A stretch of DNA of 64,000 bases, taken from Lachnospiraceae bacterium. GTDB taxonomy: Bacteria; Bacillota; Clostridia; Lachnospirales; Lachnospiraceae. The stretch spans positions 1 to 64,000 of the forward strand of contig VSOC01000010.1 in assembly GCA_009774615.1 (NCBI GenBank), in the 5' to 3' direction. The notes below the pieces were generated by a model, which was not told the origin of the DNA, made no database searches, and saw only the letters and a program-made list of their open reading frames with translations. Shown piece after piece: positions 36,593 through 44,950 of the stretch (the first letter of the stretch is position 1; the number at the start of each line of letters is the position of its first letter). Position numbers and translations under genes: made by a program.

Positions 36593-37132
36593 TTATTTTC
36601 TGCAGGCCAGCAAATCTTCCATCTCCTTCTTTTTCCCATAGCCCAGAACCCTGATTCTCGGGAATAAATAGACATTGGACACTAATACGGCTACGGTTGT
36701 ATTATACCCGGCTGCTTCAATCTTTGCCCGGTCAAACTTTAACAATGGCTGACCGGCTTTCACCTTCTCTCCGGCTTTTACAAGCGCCGTAAGGAAAGCT
36801 CCATTCAGTTCTACCGTATTTATCCCCACATGGATCAGAACTTCTACGCCGCCCTCATCGCTGGTCAGCCCGACGGCGTGCCTGGTTTCAAAAAGTGCCG
36901 ACACCTCCCCGTCAAAAGGTGCCAGAACGATTTCTTTCTCCGGCCGGATGCCCACGCCCGGCCCAAGCATCCCGTAGGCAAAGGTGACATCCGGAATTTC
37001 GGTCAGAGGAATAACATCCCCCTCTACCGGACAGGCTACCCGATATATTCGTTCCGGCTCCGAAAGTTCGGACTCTGCTCCAAACTCTTCCCACTCATCC
37101 CATTTTTCTGCTTTCTTTCCTTCTTCTTTCAA
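36593..37132 (-). CDS. crr: PTS glucose-family EIIA protein
   Basis: About 179 residues. EIIA-Glc fold: [14 protein letters not shown] motif [21 protein letters not shown] (first active-site His) and [14 protein letters not shown] (phosphorylated His). It accepts phosphate from HPr and passes it to an EIIB domain, or regulates transport; no EIIBC gene is adjacent, so it is an orphan subunit. No ATG exists near the N-terminus. I propose TTG 37132, preceded by GGAGAAAGGGGG at 9 nt; the frame is open to a TTG at 37171. Sits downstream of a LacI regulator. Confidence 0.85.
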   Translation of the reverse strand: MKEEGKKAEKWDEWEEFGAESELSEPERIYRVACPVEGDVIPLTEIPDVTFAYGMLGPGVGIRPEKEIVLAPFDGEVSALFETRHAVGLTSDEGGVEVLIHVGINTVELNGAFLTALVKAGEKVKAGQPLLKFDRAKIEAAGYNTTVAVLVSNVYLFPRIRVLGYGKKKEMEDLLACRK

Positions 37133-37200
37133 GTGATCAAGCCCCCTTTCTCCAACCAAAGTTACGAGCAATGCAAAATCCCAATACCGATGGGAGTTCC

Positions 37201-37210
37201 TAACCGGTTA
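37201..37210. promoter_or_regulatory. Palindromic LacI-type operator candidate
   Basis: TAACCGGTTA is a perfect CG-centred palindrome 69 bp upstream of the proposed EIIA start and 76 bp downstream of the lacI-family stop. The CG-centred dyad is typical of LacI-family sites. The adjacent regulator is the natural candidate binder. Confidence 0.4.
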
Positions 37211-37285
37211 AAAACAAGTTAAAAAAAGGAAGATCCGGGAAATCTTCCCTTTCTTCCTTCATCATAATCGAATTCTTCTCAGGAA

Positions 37286-38281
37286 TCAAGCAAATTCTTC
37301 ATTTGTCGTTCCTCTGCGGACAATCTCATAGCCCAGCATCATATGGCGCAGGTGCTGGCGCTTGCCGTCTACCATGGAAAGCAGCATCTGCGCCGCCTCT
37401 AACCCGCTGGTGCGGTAGTAAAACTTTGCGGTCGTCAGCTTCGGATCTACAATCTCCGTCATCTGATTGCTGCCCACACTACACACCTTGATATCCTCCG
37501 GAATCCGTTTGCCGATTTCCTTTAAGTACATCACAGCCCCCACGGCAAGGCTTGCCGTAGAACAGAATACACCGTCCAGATCCGGTTTTTTCAGCAGAAG
37601 TTCTTTCATCTTCTCCTGGCCGGACTCGATGGTAAACCCGGCTTCAAGCGACGGAACCTCTTCACTGTTTAAACCTCTCTCTTTTAGTGCGGCCTTTACT
37701 CCGCGGGTTCGTTCGGCTCCCACAGCTCTGTCCCTGTCCGTCACATAAAGACATCCCGGATGTATACAGCCGGACTCTAAAAGCACGCCCATCATATCCT
37801 TTGCCGCGTGAAAATCATCATGGTAAACACAGTCATATTCTGCCACAAGCTGACCCACAATCACTACAGGAACTTTCAGACCTTTAAGCAAATCAACATG
37901 CTTTTTGGAAACCAGAGAGGCGATATAAATCACCCCGTCAATCTGGCTGGTTCCAAACATCTCCAGGTAATCCAGTTCCTGCTTCGGATCATTGTCCGTA
38001 TTGGCAAGGAGCAGGTGATAGCCGCGCTCATAGAGGACTGCACTGATACCGCTGACAATCCGGGCCACCGTACTCGAACTGATATTCGGCACAATCACCC
38101 CAATCTGATAACTCTTTTTTGTCCGGAGAGTCCGGGCATATTCGGAAGGAACATACCCGGTTTCTTCAATGATTTCTTTAATTTTTTTCCGCTTTTCCTC
38201 GCTTAAGCTTCCCCCGTTCAAATACCGGGAAATCGCGGCACTTGAAACCCCCGCCATCTTTGCGATTTCACTGATTGTCAT
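37286..38281 (-). CDS. LacI-family transcriptional regulator
   Basis: 331 residues. N-terminal HTH TISEIAKMAGVSSAAISRYLN with hinge helix, followed by the periplasmic-binding-protein-like sensor (YQIGVIVPNISSSTVARIVSGI, DGVIYIAS, LDGVFCSTASLAVGAVMYLKE, KVCSVGSNQMTEIVDPKLTT). Probably senses a sugar or sugar phosphate and controls the neighbouring amylosucrase-like and EIIA genes on the same strand (inference). It lies 85 bp downstream of the amylosucrase-like stop. Confidence 0.92.
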   Translation of the reverse strand: MTISEIAKMAGVSSAAISRYLNGGSLSEEKRKKIKEIIEETGYVPSEYARTLRTKKSYQIGVIVPNISSSTVARIVSGISAVLYERGYHLLLANTDNDPKQELDYLEMFGTSQIDGVIYIASLVSKKHVDLLKGLKVPVVIVGQLVAEYDCVYHDDFHAAKDMMGVLLESGCIHPGCLYVTDRDRAVGAERTRGVKAALKERGLNSEEVPSLEAGFTIESGQEKMKELLLKKPDLDGVFCSTASLAVGAVMYLKEIGKRIPEDIKVCSVGSNQMTEIVDPKLTTAKFYYRTSGLEAAQMLLSMVDGKRQHLRHMMLGYEIVRRGTTNEEFA

Positions 38282-38366
38282 TTCTCTTCCTCGTCACTGC
38301 TCAATCTCGCTGCCAATCCTTTTATTTTCTTGATAAACGCCTGCGTCCGGTCCTTTTCGCGTCAAC

Positions 38367-40223
38367 TTAAAGCCCGCTTCCAAATTTCTTATATAACCAC
38401 CAGATTCCGTAAGCGGGAATCTGTACGCCCTTGGCTTCCATCACGGCTCCGGTCAGAAGATCCGTGTATTCGCCGTCATCCTCATTAATCCAGGCTACCT
38501 TATCCTGTCCGCTGAAGTTAAACAGGGCAATCAGCTTCTCCCCGTTCAGCCAGCGGCCAACGCCAAGGATGGCATCGTCCCAGGTATCTAAGGTCCACAC
38601 GTCCGCCTGTCCGTCAAATACCGGATACTTTGCACGGATTTCCTCCATCATGCCCAGAGTTTCAAAAATCTGGTTCTGAATCGTTCCCTTTTCCTTGCGT
38701 TCCTCGGCGCGATCCCACTGGAAGCGCCCCCGGTGAATATAGCGTGAATCCTGGCACTTATCCGGATCTTCATGGTAGGAATAATCATTTAACTGGCCAA
38801 TCTCGTCGCCGCTGTAAAGCACCGGAATACCCGACTGGACAAACATATAGCCGTGAAGCATAATATCAAAGCGGACAGCCTGCTCTAAAGCACCTTCATT
38901 CTGCTCCCAGGAAGCTTTCTCGATACCGCACAGAGAAGCCGTCGTCCCGCAGAGCCGGGCATCGCCGGAGGTCGGATCGGAATTATACAGTTCCCCGCGT
39001 CCAAAAGCTTCCGGATACTGACCGGTAAGGAAATCATTCAGGTACTTTTTATGCGGAACTTCCAGGCAGTCAAACTGCTTTAAGTAATCATAGTCCAGAC
39101 CCCATCCAATATCGTCATGGCAGCGCAGATAATTTAAAAATACATATTCTTTCGGCAGTTTGCTTACGATATCCATCTGGCGGCGCAGAAGCCTTACATC
39201 GGCTGTCGCCACGGTGTGCCAGGTGCTGGCCATGGTCGTTACATTATAAAGCATATGGCACTCCGGCTTTTCCACAGAACCAAAGTAAGGAACTACCTTG
39301 GAAGGCTCCATAACCACCTCGCCCAGAAGAATAACCGCCGGGCACACAATCTCACAGATCATACGCATCATACGCACGATATTATGAACCTCCGGGAGGT
39401 TGCGGCAGTTCGTTCCCAAAACCTTCCAGATATAGGGTACTGCATCTATACGGATAATGTCAATACCTTTATTGGTAAGATTTAACATATTGTAGACCAT
39501 TTCATTAAAAACAGTCGGGTTCCAGTAATTTAAGTCCCACTGGTACGGATAAAAAGTGGTCATCACAAACTTATTCATATCCGCAAGCCAGGTGAAATTT
39601 CCCGGAGCCGTCGTGGGGAATACCTGGGGAACCGTCTTTTCAAACTGTGCAGGAAGATCATAATTATCATAAAAATAATACCGCCGCATATACTCCGGAT
39701 CGCCCTGTCTTGCCCTTCTTGCCCATTCATGATCCTCGGAAGTATGGTTCATCACAAAGTCCAGGCAGATACTGATTCCCTCTTCACGGCAGCAATCCGC
39801 CAGATCCTCTAAGTCCTTCATGGTTCCTAATTCCGGCTGCACTTTACGGAAGTCAGCAACCGCATAGCCCCCGTCATTTCTGCCCTTGGGCGACTCTAAA
39901 AGAGGCATCAGATGAAGATAATTCACATTACATGACTTGATATAGTCCAGCTTTTCTTCCACGCCCTTTAAATTTCCGGCAAAGGCGTCCACGTACATCA
40001 TCATTCCTAAAAGATCATTTTTCTTATACCAGTCCGGATGCTTTTCCCTCTTCCGATCCAGCTTCTTTAAGTCAGCTTTCCGGTTCTTATACCACTCCCA
40101 GAGCTGATCGCACAGCTCTTCAAACGCATCCATCCGGTTCTGATAAAGTTCACAGTACAACCACTTTAATTCGTCATAGTGTCTGGCAAAGCGCTGCTCA
40201 AATTCCTTGGTCTTTTTTTCCAT
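38367..40223 (-). CDS. Amylosucrase-like GH13 enzyme
   Basis: 618 residues. Helical N-terminal domain as in amylosucrases, then a GH13 barrel with intact catalysis: DFVMNH (155-160), nucleophile D260 in IIRIDAVPYIWK, acid Glu302 in LLGEVV, CHDD with H369/D370. The stretch TNCRNLPEVH and the CHDDIGW motif closely follow the amylosucrase subfamily (GH13_4). Could be an amylosucrase (glucan from sucrose) or a sucrose hydrolase. No signal peptide, so intracellular. A perfect cre-like site lies upstream. Confidence 0.85.
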   Translation of the reverse strand: MEKKTKEFEQRFARHYDELKWLYCELYQNRMDAFEELCDQLWEWYKNRKADLKKLDRKREKHPDWYKKNDLLGMMMYVDAFAGNLKGVEEKLDYIKSCNVNYLHLMPLLESPKGRNDGGYAVADFRKVQPELGTMKDLEDLADCCREEGISICLDFVMNHTSEDHEWARRARQGDPEYMRRYYFYDNYDLPAQFEKTVPQVFPTTAPGNFTWLADMNKFVMTTFYPYQWDLNYWNPTVFNEMVYNMLNLTNKGIDIIRIDAVPYIWKVLGTNCRNLPEVHNIVRMMRMICEIVCPAVILLGEVVMEPSKVVPYFGSVEKPECHMLYNVTTMASTWHTVATADVRLLRRQMDIVSKLPKEYVFLNYLRCHDDIGWGLDYDYLKQFDCLEVPHKKYLNDFLTGQYPEAFGRGELYNSDPTSGDARLCGTTASLCGIEKASWEQNEGALEQAVRFDIMLHGYMFVQSGIPVLYSGDEIGQLNDYSYHEDPDKCQDSRYIHRGRFQWDRAEERKEKGTIQNQIFETLGMMEEIRAKYPVFDGQADVWTLDTWDDAILGVGRWLNGEKLIALFNFSGQDKVAWINEDDGEYTDLLTGAVMEAKGVQIPAYGIWWLYKKFGSGL

Positions 40224-40252
40224 GCGTTAATCTCCCCTGCTTCCTGTTTTAT

Positions 40253-40266
40253 TGTAATCGATTTCA
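40253..40266. promoter_or_regulatory. cre/LacI-type operator upstream of the amylosucrase-like gene
   Basis: TGTAATCGATTTCA matches TGWAANCGNTWNCA with no mismatch and reads as a match in both orientations. 30 bp upstream of the start. Binder could be CcpA or the adjacent LacI-family regulator. Confidence 0.55.
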
Positions 40267-40315
40267 ACAAAAATTATAACACACCTAAAAAGAAACTCAA
40301 TATCCGAACTCAACA

Positions 40316-40354
40316 AAAGGACAGGAAAAATTTGTGCAAATTCTCCTGTCCTTT
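40316..40354 (-). terminator. Terminator after the slipin gene
   Basis: AAAGGACAGGA (40316-40326) pairs perfectly over 11 bp with 40344-40354. The T tail is weak (TTTTGTTG). Separates the RNA-repair island from the amylosucrase-like gene. Confidence 0.6.
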
Positions 40355-40429
40355 ACGGCATTTCACTATTATTTCTATTTTTTACGGTCAATCCAGTGCT
40401 TATCTTTGGTGGGTTTTTGGTATTCTGCC

Positions 40430-41542
40430 TTACCCGTCCGTTCTCGGCACTCCGGTAAGTTCCGCAAGCTGCTCAAGAACACCCTTTCCCCCGTTGATGG
40501 AGATATTCCCCACCTTATCGCAGATCTTCTCCAGATATTCTAATTCCTTAAGCTTAAACAGAGTCTTGTTTTCATCCATCAGTTTTGCCGTATTTAACAG
40601 GCTCCTGGTCGATGCAACCTCCTCCCGGCGCATAATCACATTCGCCTGCGCCCGCTTTTCCGCGATAAGAACCGTATTCATAATTTCCCGGATTTCCCCC
40701 GGCAGGATAATATCCTTAATCCCTCCGGTGATCACCTCAACGCAGAGTTCCTCCTGGTGTTCCTTCATCTTTTCCAGGATGTAATGTCCAATCTCCTCCT
40801 TCTGCGCCAGAAGCTCATCCAGGCGAAACCTCCCCACATATTCCCGAATCACTAGCTGCGCACAGGTGTAAAGCTGCGAGGCTACCCCGTCAATCTTCTG
40901 TACCAGCTTTTCGGGATCGGTAATCCGGTAGGTGCAGATCATATTCAGGCGTACCCCGACCTTATCCGAGGTTAAAATCTCCTGCCCGTTAATCTCTAGC
41001 TGCTGCTGTTTCATATTAAAAATCTTGCAGGTCACCTCTGCACCGTAATTCCAGAAATAGTATGTCCCGGTTTCTAAGTGCTTCTGCAGCCGGTTATCAA
41101 AATACAAAAGCCCCGTTTCTCCGTCTTTAATCGTAATCTTTTTATAATACTTCGCCGGCATCAGATCCAAGTACATTCTGGGAAGGCTCTCTTCCATGTA
41201 CTTCTTCGTAATATCCACGATCTGAAACTCATTTTTCTCAAAAACATTCCAGAAATAGGTTTCTGCCGCCGTCAGCACCTCCCGGTAAGCCCCGTTTACA
41301 AAGCGCAGGGCAATAGAGGTATCCGGAAGTTCGGCCTTAACCACGCGGGAGGCAAACTCCGGGCATTTCAGCAGAACTTCCATCGGAATATCCTGTGTCT
41401 TCACCTGCCCCTTCATCGGCACAACCAGCACTTCATACCCCAACCGTTTAAAATATGTATATTTACCCGCCAGTAAAAGCTTCTGAAACCGGCCGTTTTT
41501 TATCAAATAACCACATTCCTGATCTTTAATCATTACCTGCAT
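40430..41542 (-). CDS. Slipin/SPFH (band 7) protein
   Basis: 370 residues. SPFH domain about 135-330, with the slipin pattern GVRLNMICTYRITDPEKLVQ and VIREYVGRFRLDELL, and EIREIMNTVLIAEKRAQANVIMRREE at the C-terminal helix. Unlike stomatin it has no N-terminal membrane segment. Instead residues 1-130 hold a second, related beta module: IKNGRFQKLLLAGKYTYF (14-31) resembles residues 146-163. AAGGAGG precedes ATG 41542. It is downstream of rtcB and the permuted tRNA-like RNA, all on the minus strand. Slipins paired with RtcB are known in RNA-repair operons; the biochemical role is not known to me. Confidence 0.85.
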   Translation of the reverse strand: MQVMIKDQECGYLIKNGRFQKLLLAGKYTYFKRLGYEVLVVPMKGQVKTQDIPMEVLLKCPEFASRVVKAELPDTSIALRFVNGAYREVLTAAETYFWNVFEKNEFQIVDITKKYMEESLPRMYLDLMPAKYYKKITIKDGETGLLYFDNRLQKHLETGTYYFWNYGAEVTCKIFNMKQQQLEINGQEILTSDKVGVRLNMICTYRITDPEKLVQKIDGVASQLYTCAQLVIREYVGRFRLDELLAQKEEIGHYILEKMKEHQEELCVEVITGGIKDIILPGEIREIMNTVLIAEKRAQANVIMRREEVASTRSLLNTAKLMDENKTLFKLKELEYLEKICDKVGNISINGGKGVLEQLAELTGVPRTDG

Positions 41543-42129
41543 CTTTCTTCCCTCCTTTTCTGCTTTTTCCTCCACAGCTTAACCTGTTTACCGATTCTTG
41601 ATAAAGGAAAAGATCTCCGGCCCTCATCCGTCAAATGGGGGCTGCTTTTTCAGCTTTTTCTTTTTCTGCCCGGAACTGCCCTGATCGGCTTACGGCCTGC
41701 ATCATCGACCGTCTGAGGCCGAAAAAGCAAAGAGCGGTATCCAAAACGGCACATGCCTTTGCCGGATTGCCCTTATCTTCCAGGATTTTCCTGTAAAATA
41801 GGGCGGAGTGCCGGAGTTTGCTTTCCCTGGCTTGGAGATTTCCTTTCATGAGCCCTAGTCATGAGGAATATTCAATGATTGCTATAGCCACTTAGCTACA
41901 TATCCCTGGGATATGGCAGGATTTGAACCTGCGACACATCATTATTTTGTCGGACACTGTACGGTATACCCGGCGGCAGGGCCGCTGGCACCCCAGGGGG
42001 ATTCTCTAAAGAATAACCCATTGGCTCAGATACAGCTTCCGTTCGGGGACAGAAAACATTCCTGCTTACAGCCCCATTTATATAAAACAGCCCTCAGGGC
42101 CGCCCTATATCGTATTAACCGGTTTGGCC
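41543..42129 (-). other. 587-bp non-coding stretch between rtcB and slipin, probably transcribed
   Basis: Apart from the tRNA-like core (41874-41943) this gap holds many short complementary arms on the minus strand: ATTCT/AGAAT at 42002-42015, CCAGCGGC/GCCGCCGG near 41970-41988, GCCCT...AGGGC near 41756-41791, CGGCCT/AGGCCG near 41690-41720. A 72-codon frame (41631-41849, minus) has a poor ribosome site and no family likeness and is probably not a gene. Long inter-gene gaps are rare in this window, so a structured RNA or leader is likely. Confidence 0.5.
41874..41943 (-). ncRNA. Circularly permuted tRNA-like RNA (YrlA-type tRNA mimic)
   Basis: Read on the minus strand, the order is: 3' side of an anticodon-type stem (41943-41938, AATGAT), 5-nt variable loop, T-arm with 5-bp stem and TTCAAAT loop (41932-41916), 7-bp acceptor stem CATATCC/GGATATG closed by triloop CAG (41915-41899), T8-A9, 4-bp D-stem with 8-nt loop (41896-41881), A26, and the 5' side of the anticodon stem ATCATT (41879-41874). 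All arms have canonical tRNA lengths. Invariants T8, A14, G18, G19, A21, G53, T54, T55, C56, A58, C61 are present and G15-C48 can pair. The order is permuted: no free acceptor end, so it cannot be charged. Standard tRNA searches would miss it. Full transcript ends are unknown. Confidence 0.85.
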
Positions 42130-43365
42130 TCACCCTTTCACTACGCCAACCGTTTTCAGCCGCTTTACCGGCGCAACCAAATCCGTCTGGTTATTCATCA
42201 CCTGTTCGATATCTTTATAGGCAAAACGGCTTTCCTCGGCCACATCGGCCTTTTTCTTCTTCCCTAAAACCACACCCTGCGCCGCCAGATCCCGGATCAC
42301 CTGCTCGCAGGTAAAGGCATCCATCGCCCCTTTTCGGGAATAGCACCGTCCTGCTCCATGGGAGGACGAACAAAAGCTTTCCGGATTTCCCTTTCCCATT
42401 ACCACATAGCTATAGGAACCCATAGCCCCGGGAATCACCGCCAGTTCTCCGTTTTCTGCCCGTACAGCCCCTTTTCGGTGAACCCATACGGTTTTCCCGT
42501 AATGCTCCTCTTCGGCTGCATAATTATGATGACAGTTAATATCGTGAGAAAACTCCAGGTTCAGTTCGGTGTATTTTCCAATCCATTTTTCCAGGACAGC
42601 CTTAACCACAAGCATCATCTTCTCCCGGTTTTCCCGGGCAAAATCCAGAGAAAGTTTCATCCAGTGCAGATACTGCTTTCCCTCCGAAGAATCCACCGGA
42701 AGAAAGGCCAGACGATATTCGTCGGGAACCGCACTGTACCAGCGCCGGTTCAGTTCCCTTGCCTTAAAGTGAAAATAATCGCAGACCGACTTTCCAAAGT
42801 GGCGGCTTCCCGAGTGAATCATCACCGCCAGATAGCCCTTTTCATCCACCTGAAGTTCAATAAAATGATTCCCTCCTCCAAGTGTCCCTATCTGAAAATA
42901 TCCCGCGTCAATCTGCCCCAAAAGTTCCCCGTCCGGCTCGTACTTATCCATCTCTTCCATAGCCTGATCCAGGGTGTAGCAGGGCATAACCGTTTTATGG
43001 TGCTCAAAGCCCACGGGAATATTGCGCATAATATCGCCAATCATCGCCTGAATCAGCGTTCCGTTCCCCGTCATCACTTCCCGGATATCGTCCAGGCGGA
43101 TATTGGTTTCGGTATAAGCCATGCCGCAGCCGATATCCACACCCACGGCATTAGGGATAATTACGCCGTCCGCGGCAATCACTCCGCCTATCGGCATTCC
43201 CTTCCCGGCATGGGTATCCGGCATCAGACAGGCCCACTGATGAAGAAAGGGAAGCTGTGCCAGATGATACGCCTGTTCCCTGCAGCTATCCTCCAAATCC
43301 TCCTGCTTTTCCAGCCATATCTTTACCGGAAATCTCATATTCTCTTTTTCATACCACACAAACAT
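42130..43365 (-). CDS. rtcB: RNA 3'-phosphate/2',3'-cyclic-phosphate ligase RtcB
   Basis: 411 residues, length of E. coli-type RtcB. Joins 2',3'-cyclic-phosphate or 3'-phosphate ends to 5'-OH ends using GTP and Mn2+. Metal ligands visible: D77 and C80 in VDIGCGM, H167 in GGGNH, H184 in IHSGSRH, H280 in CHHN. The guanylylated His is H336 in SSSHGAGR, with IPGAMGSYSYVVMG upstream. No archease gene is adjacent. ATG 43365 has AAGGAAGGG upstream. The leader has four 12-bp tandem repeats. Divergent from two WYL genes; followed by the tRNA-like RNA and slipin. Confidence 0.95.
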   Translation of the reverse strand: MFVWYEKENMRFPVKIWLEKQEDLEDSCREQAYHLAQLPFLHQWACLMPDTHAGKGMPIGGVIAADGVIIPNAVGVDIGCGMAYTETNIRLDDIREVMTGNGTLIQAMIGDIMRNIPVGFEHHKTVMPCYTLDQAMEEMDKYEPDGELLGQIDAGYFQIGTLGGGNHFIELQVDEKGYLAVMIHSGSRHFGKSVCDYFHFKARELNRRWYSAVPDEYRLAFLPVDSSEGKQYLHWMKLSLDFARENREKMMLVVKAVLEKWIGKYTELNLEFSHDINCHHNYAAEEEHYGKTVWVHRKGAVRAENGELAVIPGAMGSYSYVVMGKGNPESFCSSSHGAGRCYSRKGAMDAFTCEQVIRDLAAQGVVLGKKKKADVAEESRFAYKDIEQVMNNQTDLVAPVKRLKTVGVVKG

Positions 43366-43428
43366 CTCTTCACATCCCTTCCTTTTCTTTTCCTGTGGTT
43401 TTCCTTATGTCTGCCAAACGGCATCCTG

Positions 43429-43476
43429 GGATTTCTCATCGGATTTCTTTTAAGATTTCTTTTAAGATTTCCTTTG
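43429..43476. repeat. Four 12-bp tandem repeats in the rtcB leader
   Basis: Units start at 43429, 43441, 43453 and 43465; consensus RGATTTCTTTTA, the first and last units diverged at their 3' ends. On the rtcB strand the unit reads TAAAAGAAATCY. The 12-bp period is exact. It lies between the rtcB start and the divergent WYL promoter, fitting a regulator-binding array in DNA or in the leader RNA. Confidence 0.75.
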
Positions 43477-43556
43477 GATAGGTATAATTTACCAAACAGG
43501 ATAAAAATAATCATTTAAAAAAAGTTGCGAACTATGCATGAATCCCTTAAATTTCC

Positions 43557-43585
43557 ATGACAAGAACATTGGGACGTAGTATAAT
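43557..43585 (+). promoter_or_regulatory. Sigma-A promoter of the WYL operon
   Basis: ATGACA (43557-43562), 17-bp spacer, TATAAT (43580-43585). Predicted start about 33 nt before the first WYL ATG. Confidence 0.7.
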
Positions 43586-43627
43586 AAAGACAATATCCGG
43601 CAATCCCTGTACAAAAAAGGAGGCTCC

Positions 43628-44917
43628 ATGGCAGAATTTCAGGAACTAATTAAAAATTTCGACCGCATCCGGGACTATATGCGCCAGTTCTTTGTCTACG
43701 GCTACAAAAGCCGCAGCGACTACGGGGAGAAAAGTTCCCGCACCTACGATAACGAACGCCGCCGGATTGAAAGCTGGCTTTCCGGCTATACCCAGTCCGC
43801 CTATGCCCAGAAAGAAAAACATGTCTATATCAGCGTGGACAGCAAGACCATTCCGCAAAACCCGCTGTATGCCGCCTGGAAATCCAAAAGCTTTACGGAC
43901 AATGATATTCTCCTCCACTTCTTCCTTCTGGATCTTTTATGGGAAAACCAGGAAGGCATGAGTGCAAAAACCCTGTGCGATTGTATCTCCATGGACTACG
44001 GCGTTGTCTTTGACAGCCAGACGGTGCGGCTGAAGCTGAAGGAATATGAAGAACTGGGGGTGTTATCCTCACATAAGGACGGAAAAAGCCTGCTCTACTG
44101 CCTGCTTCCTTCCCCGGCAAAAATCCTGGAAACATCCGACAGTGCTTTTCATCCGTCCCCGCCCCCTTCCTCCTCAGAGATTGCCGCTTCCCCCTGGGAA
44201 CAACTTTTAACCGCTGTCACTTACTTCCAGGAAGCCGCCCCCTTTGGCTTTATCGGAAGCACCATCTTAGATCAGGAAAACCAAAGCAACGAATGGTTTC
44301 AGTTCAAGCATCATTTTATTGTCCACACCTTAGAAGACGGGGTTTTGGCCGATGTCCTTACCGCCATCCGCCAGCAGAAAAGGATTTCCTTTGAAAACCG
44401 CAGCACCCGCAGCGGCAGCCTCTCCCTCCAGCAGGGCGTACCGCTGAAAATATTCGTCAGCACCCAGACCGGGCGGCGCTATGTGTGTCTGTACCTGGAA
44501 GAGCGGCGGCGCTTCACCAACTTCCGCCTGGATTCCATGGCAGGGGTAAAACTTTTAGAACCTTACGGCACATATGAAAGAAAACAGGAACTTCTCGCCA
44601 GAAACCTTTCCCGCTGCTGGGGCGTTTCCTTCGGCGGGGTCAGCCGGATAGAGGAAATCTATATTAAATTACATATTGACGAAAAAAAAGAAGCCCACAT
44701 CCTTCAACGCCTTTACCGCGAGGGACGGGGCGGGGAGATTTTACCTGTCCGCGAGAATGAATACCTCTACAGCGGTCTGTTTTTTGATACCAATGAGATG
44801 TTAAGCTGGGTAAAAACCTTCACCGGGCGGATTATCGACATCCAGGGAAGCAATTCCTTTGCCATCAATAAACTGACCAGGGATTTTGAGAAAATGTATG
44901 AAATGTATTGCTTGTAA
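43628..44917 (+). CDS. WYL-domain regulator, first of a pair
   Basis: 429 residues. Helical N-terminus, winged-helix HTH about 92-160 (GMSAKTLCDCISMDYGVVFDSQTVRLKLKEYEELGVL), Pro/Ser-rich linker about 168-187, then a WYL domain with GRRYVCLYLEERRRFTNFRLD (283-302) and a C-terminal WCX-like region. WYL proteins are regulators sensing nucleic-acid or nucleotide ligands. AAAGGAGG precedes the ATG. It is transcribed divergently from rtcB and is followed 33 bp later by a second WYL gene, so the two probably control the rtcB-slipin unit. Confidence 0.85.
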   Translation: MAEFQELIKNFDRIRDYMRQFFVYGYKSRSDYGEKSSRTYDNERRRIESWLSGYTQSAYAQKEKHVYISVDSKTIPQNPLYAAWKSKSFTDNDILLHFFLLDLLWENQEGMSAKTLCDCISMDYGVVFDSQTVRLKLKEYEELGVLSSHKDGKSLLYCLLPSPAKILETSDSAFHPSPPPSSSEIAASPWEQLLTAVTYFQEAAPFGFIGSTILDQENQSNEWFQFKHHFIVHTLEDGVLADVLTAIRQQKRISFENRSTRSGSLSLQQGVPLKIFVSTQTGRRYVCLYLEERRRFTNFRLDSMAGVKLLEPYGTYERKQELLARNLSRCWGVSFGGVSRIEEIYIKLHIDEKKEAHILQRLYREGRGGEILPVRENEYLYSGLFFDTNEMLSWVKTFTGRIIDIQGSNSFAINKLTRDFEKMYEMYCL

Positions 44918-44950
44918 ATATTGTTAAAAAGAAAGGAAAAATCCCAGAAA

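Noticed and set aside
41631..41849. 72-codon minus-strand ORF between slipin and the tRNA-like RNA
   Set aside because: Poor ribosome site and no protein-like pattern; more likely part of a structured RNA.
41874..41943. A permuted pre-tRNA that matures to a chargeable tRNA
   Set aside because: The intervening sequence between acceptor strands is only three bases, leaving no room for end processing or a CCA end, and no anticodon loop is formed.
41913..42314. Plus-strand ORF beginning MAGFEPAT
   Set aside because: This is the familiar antisense translation of a tRNA T-arm; it overlaps the tRNA-like RNA and the end of rtcB.
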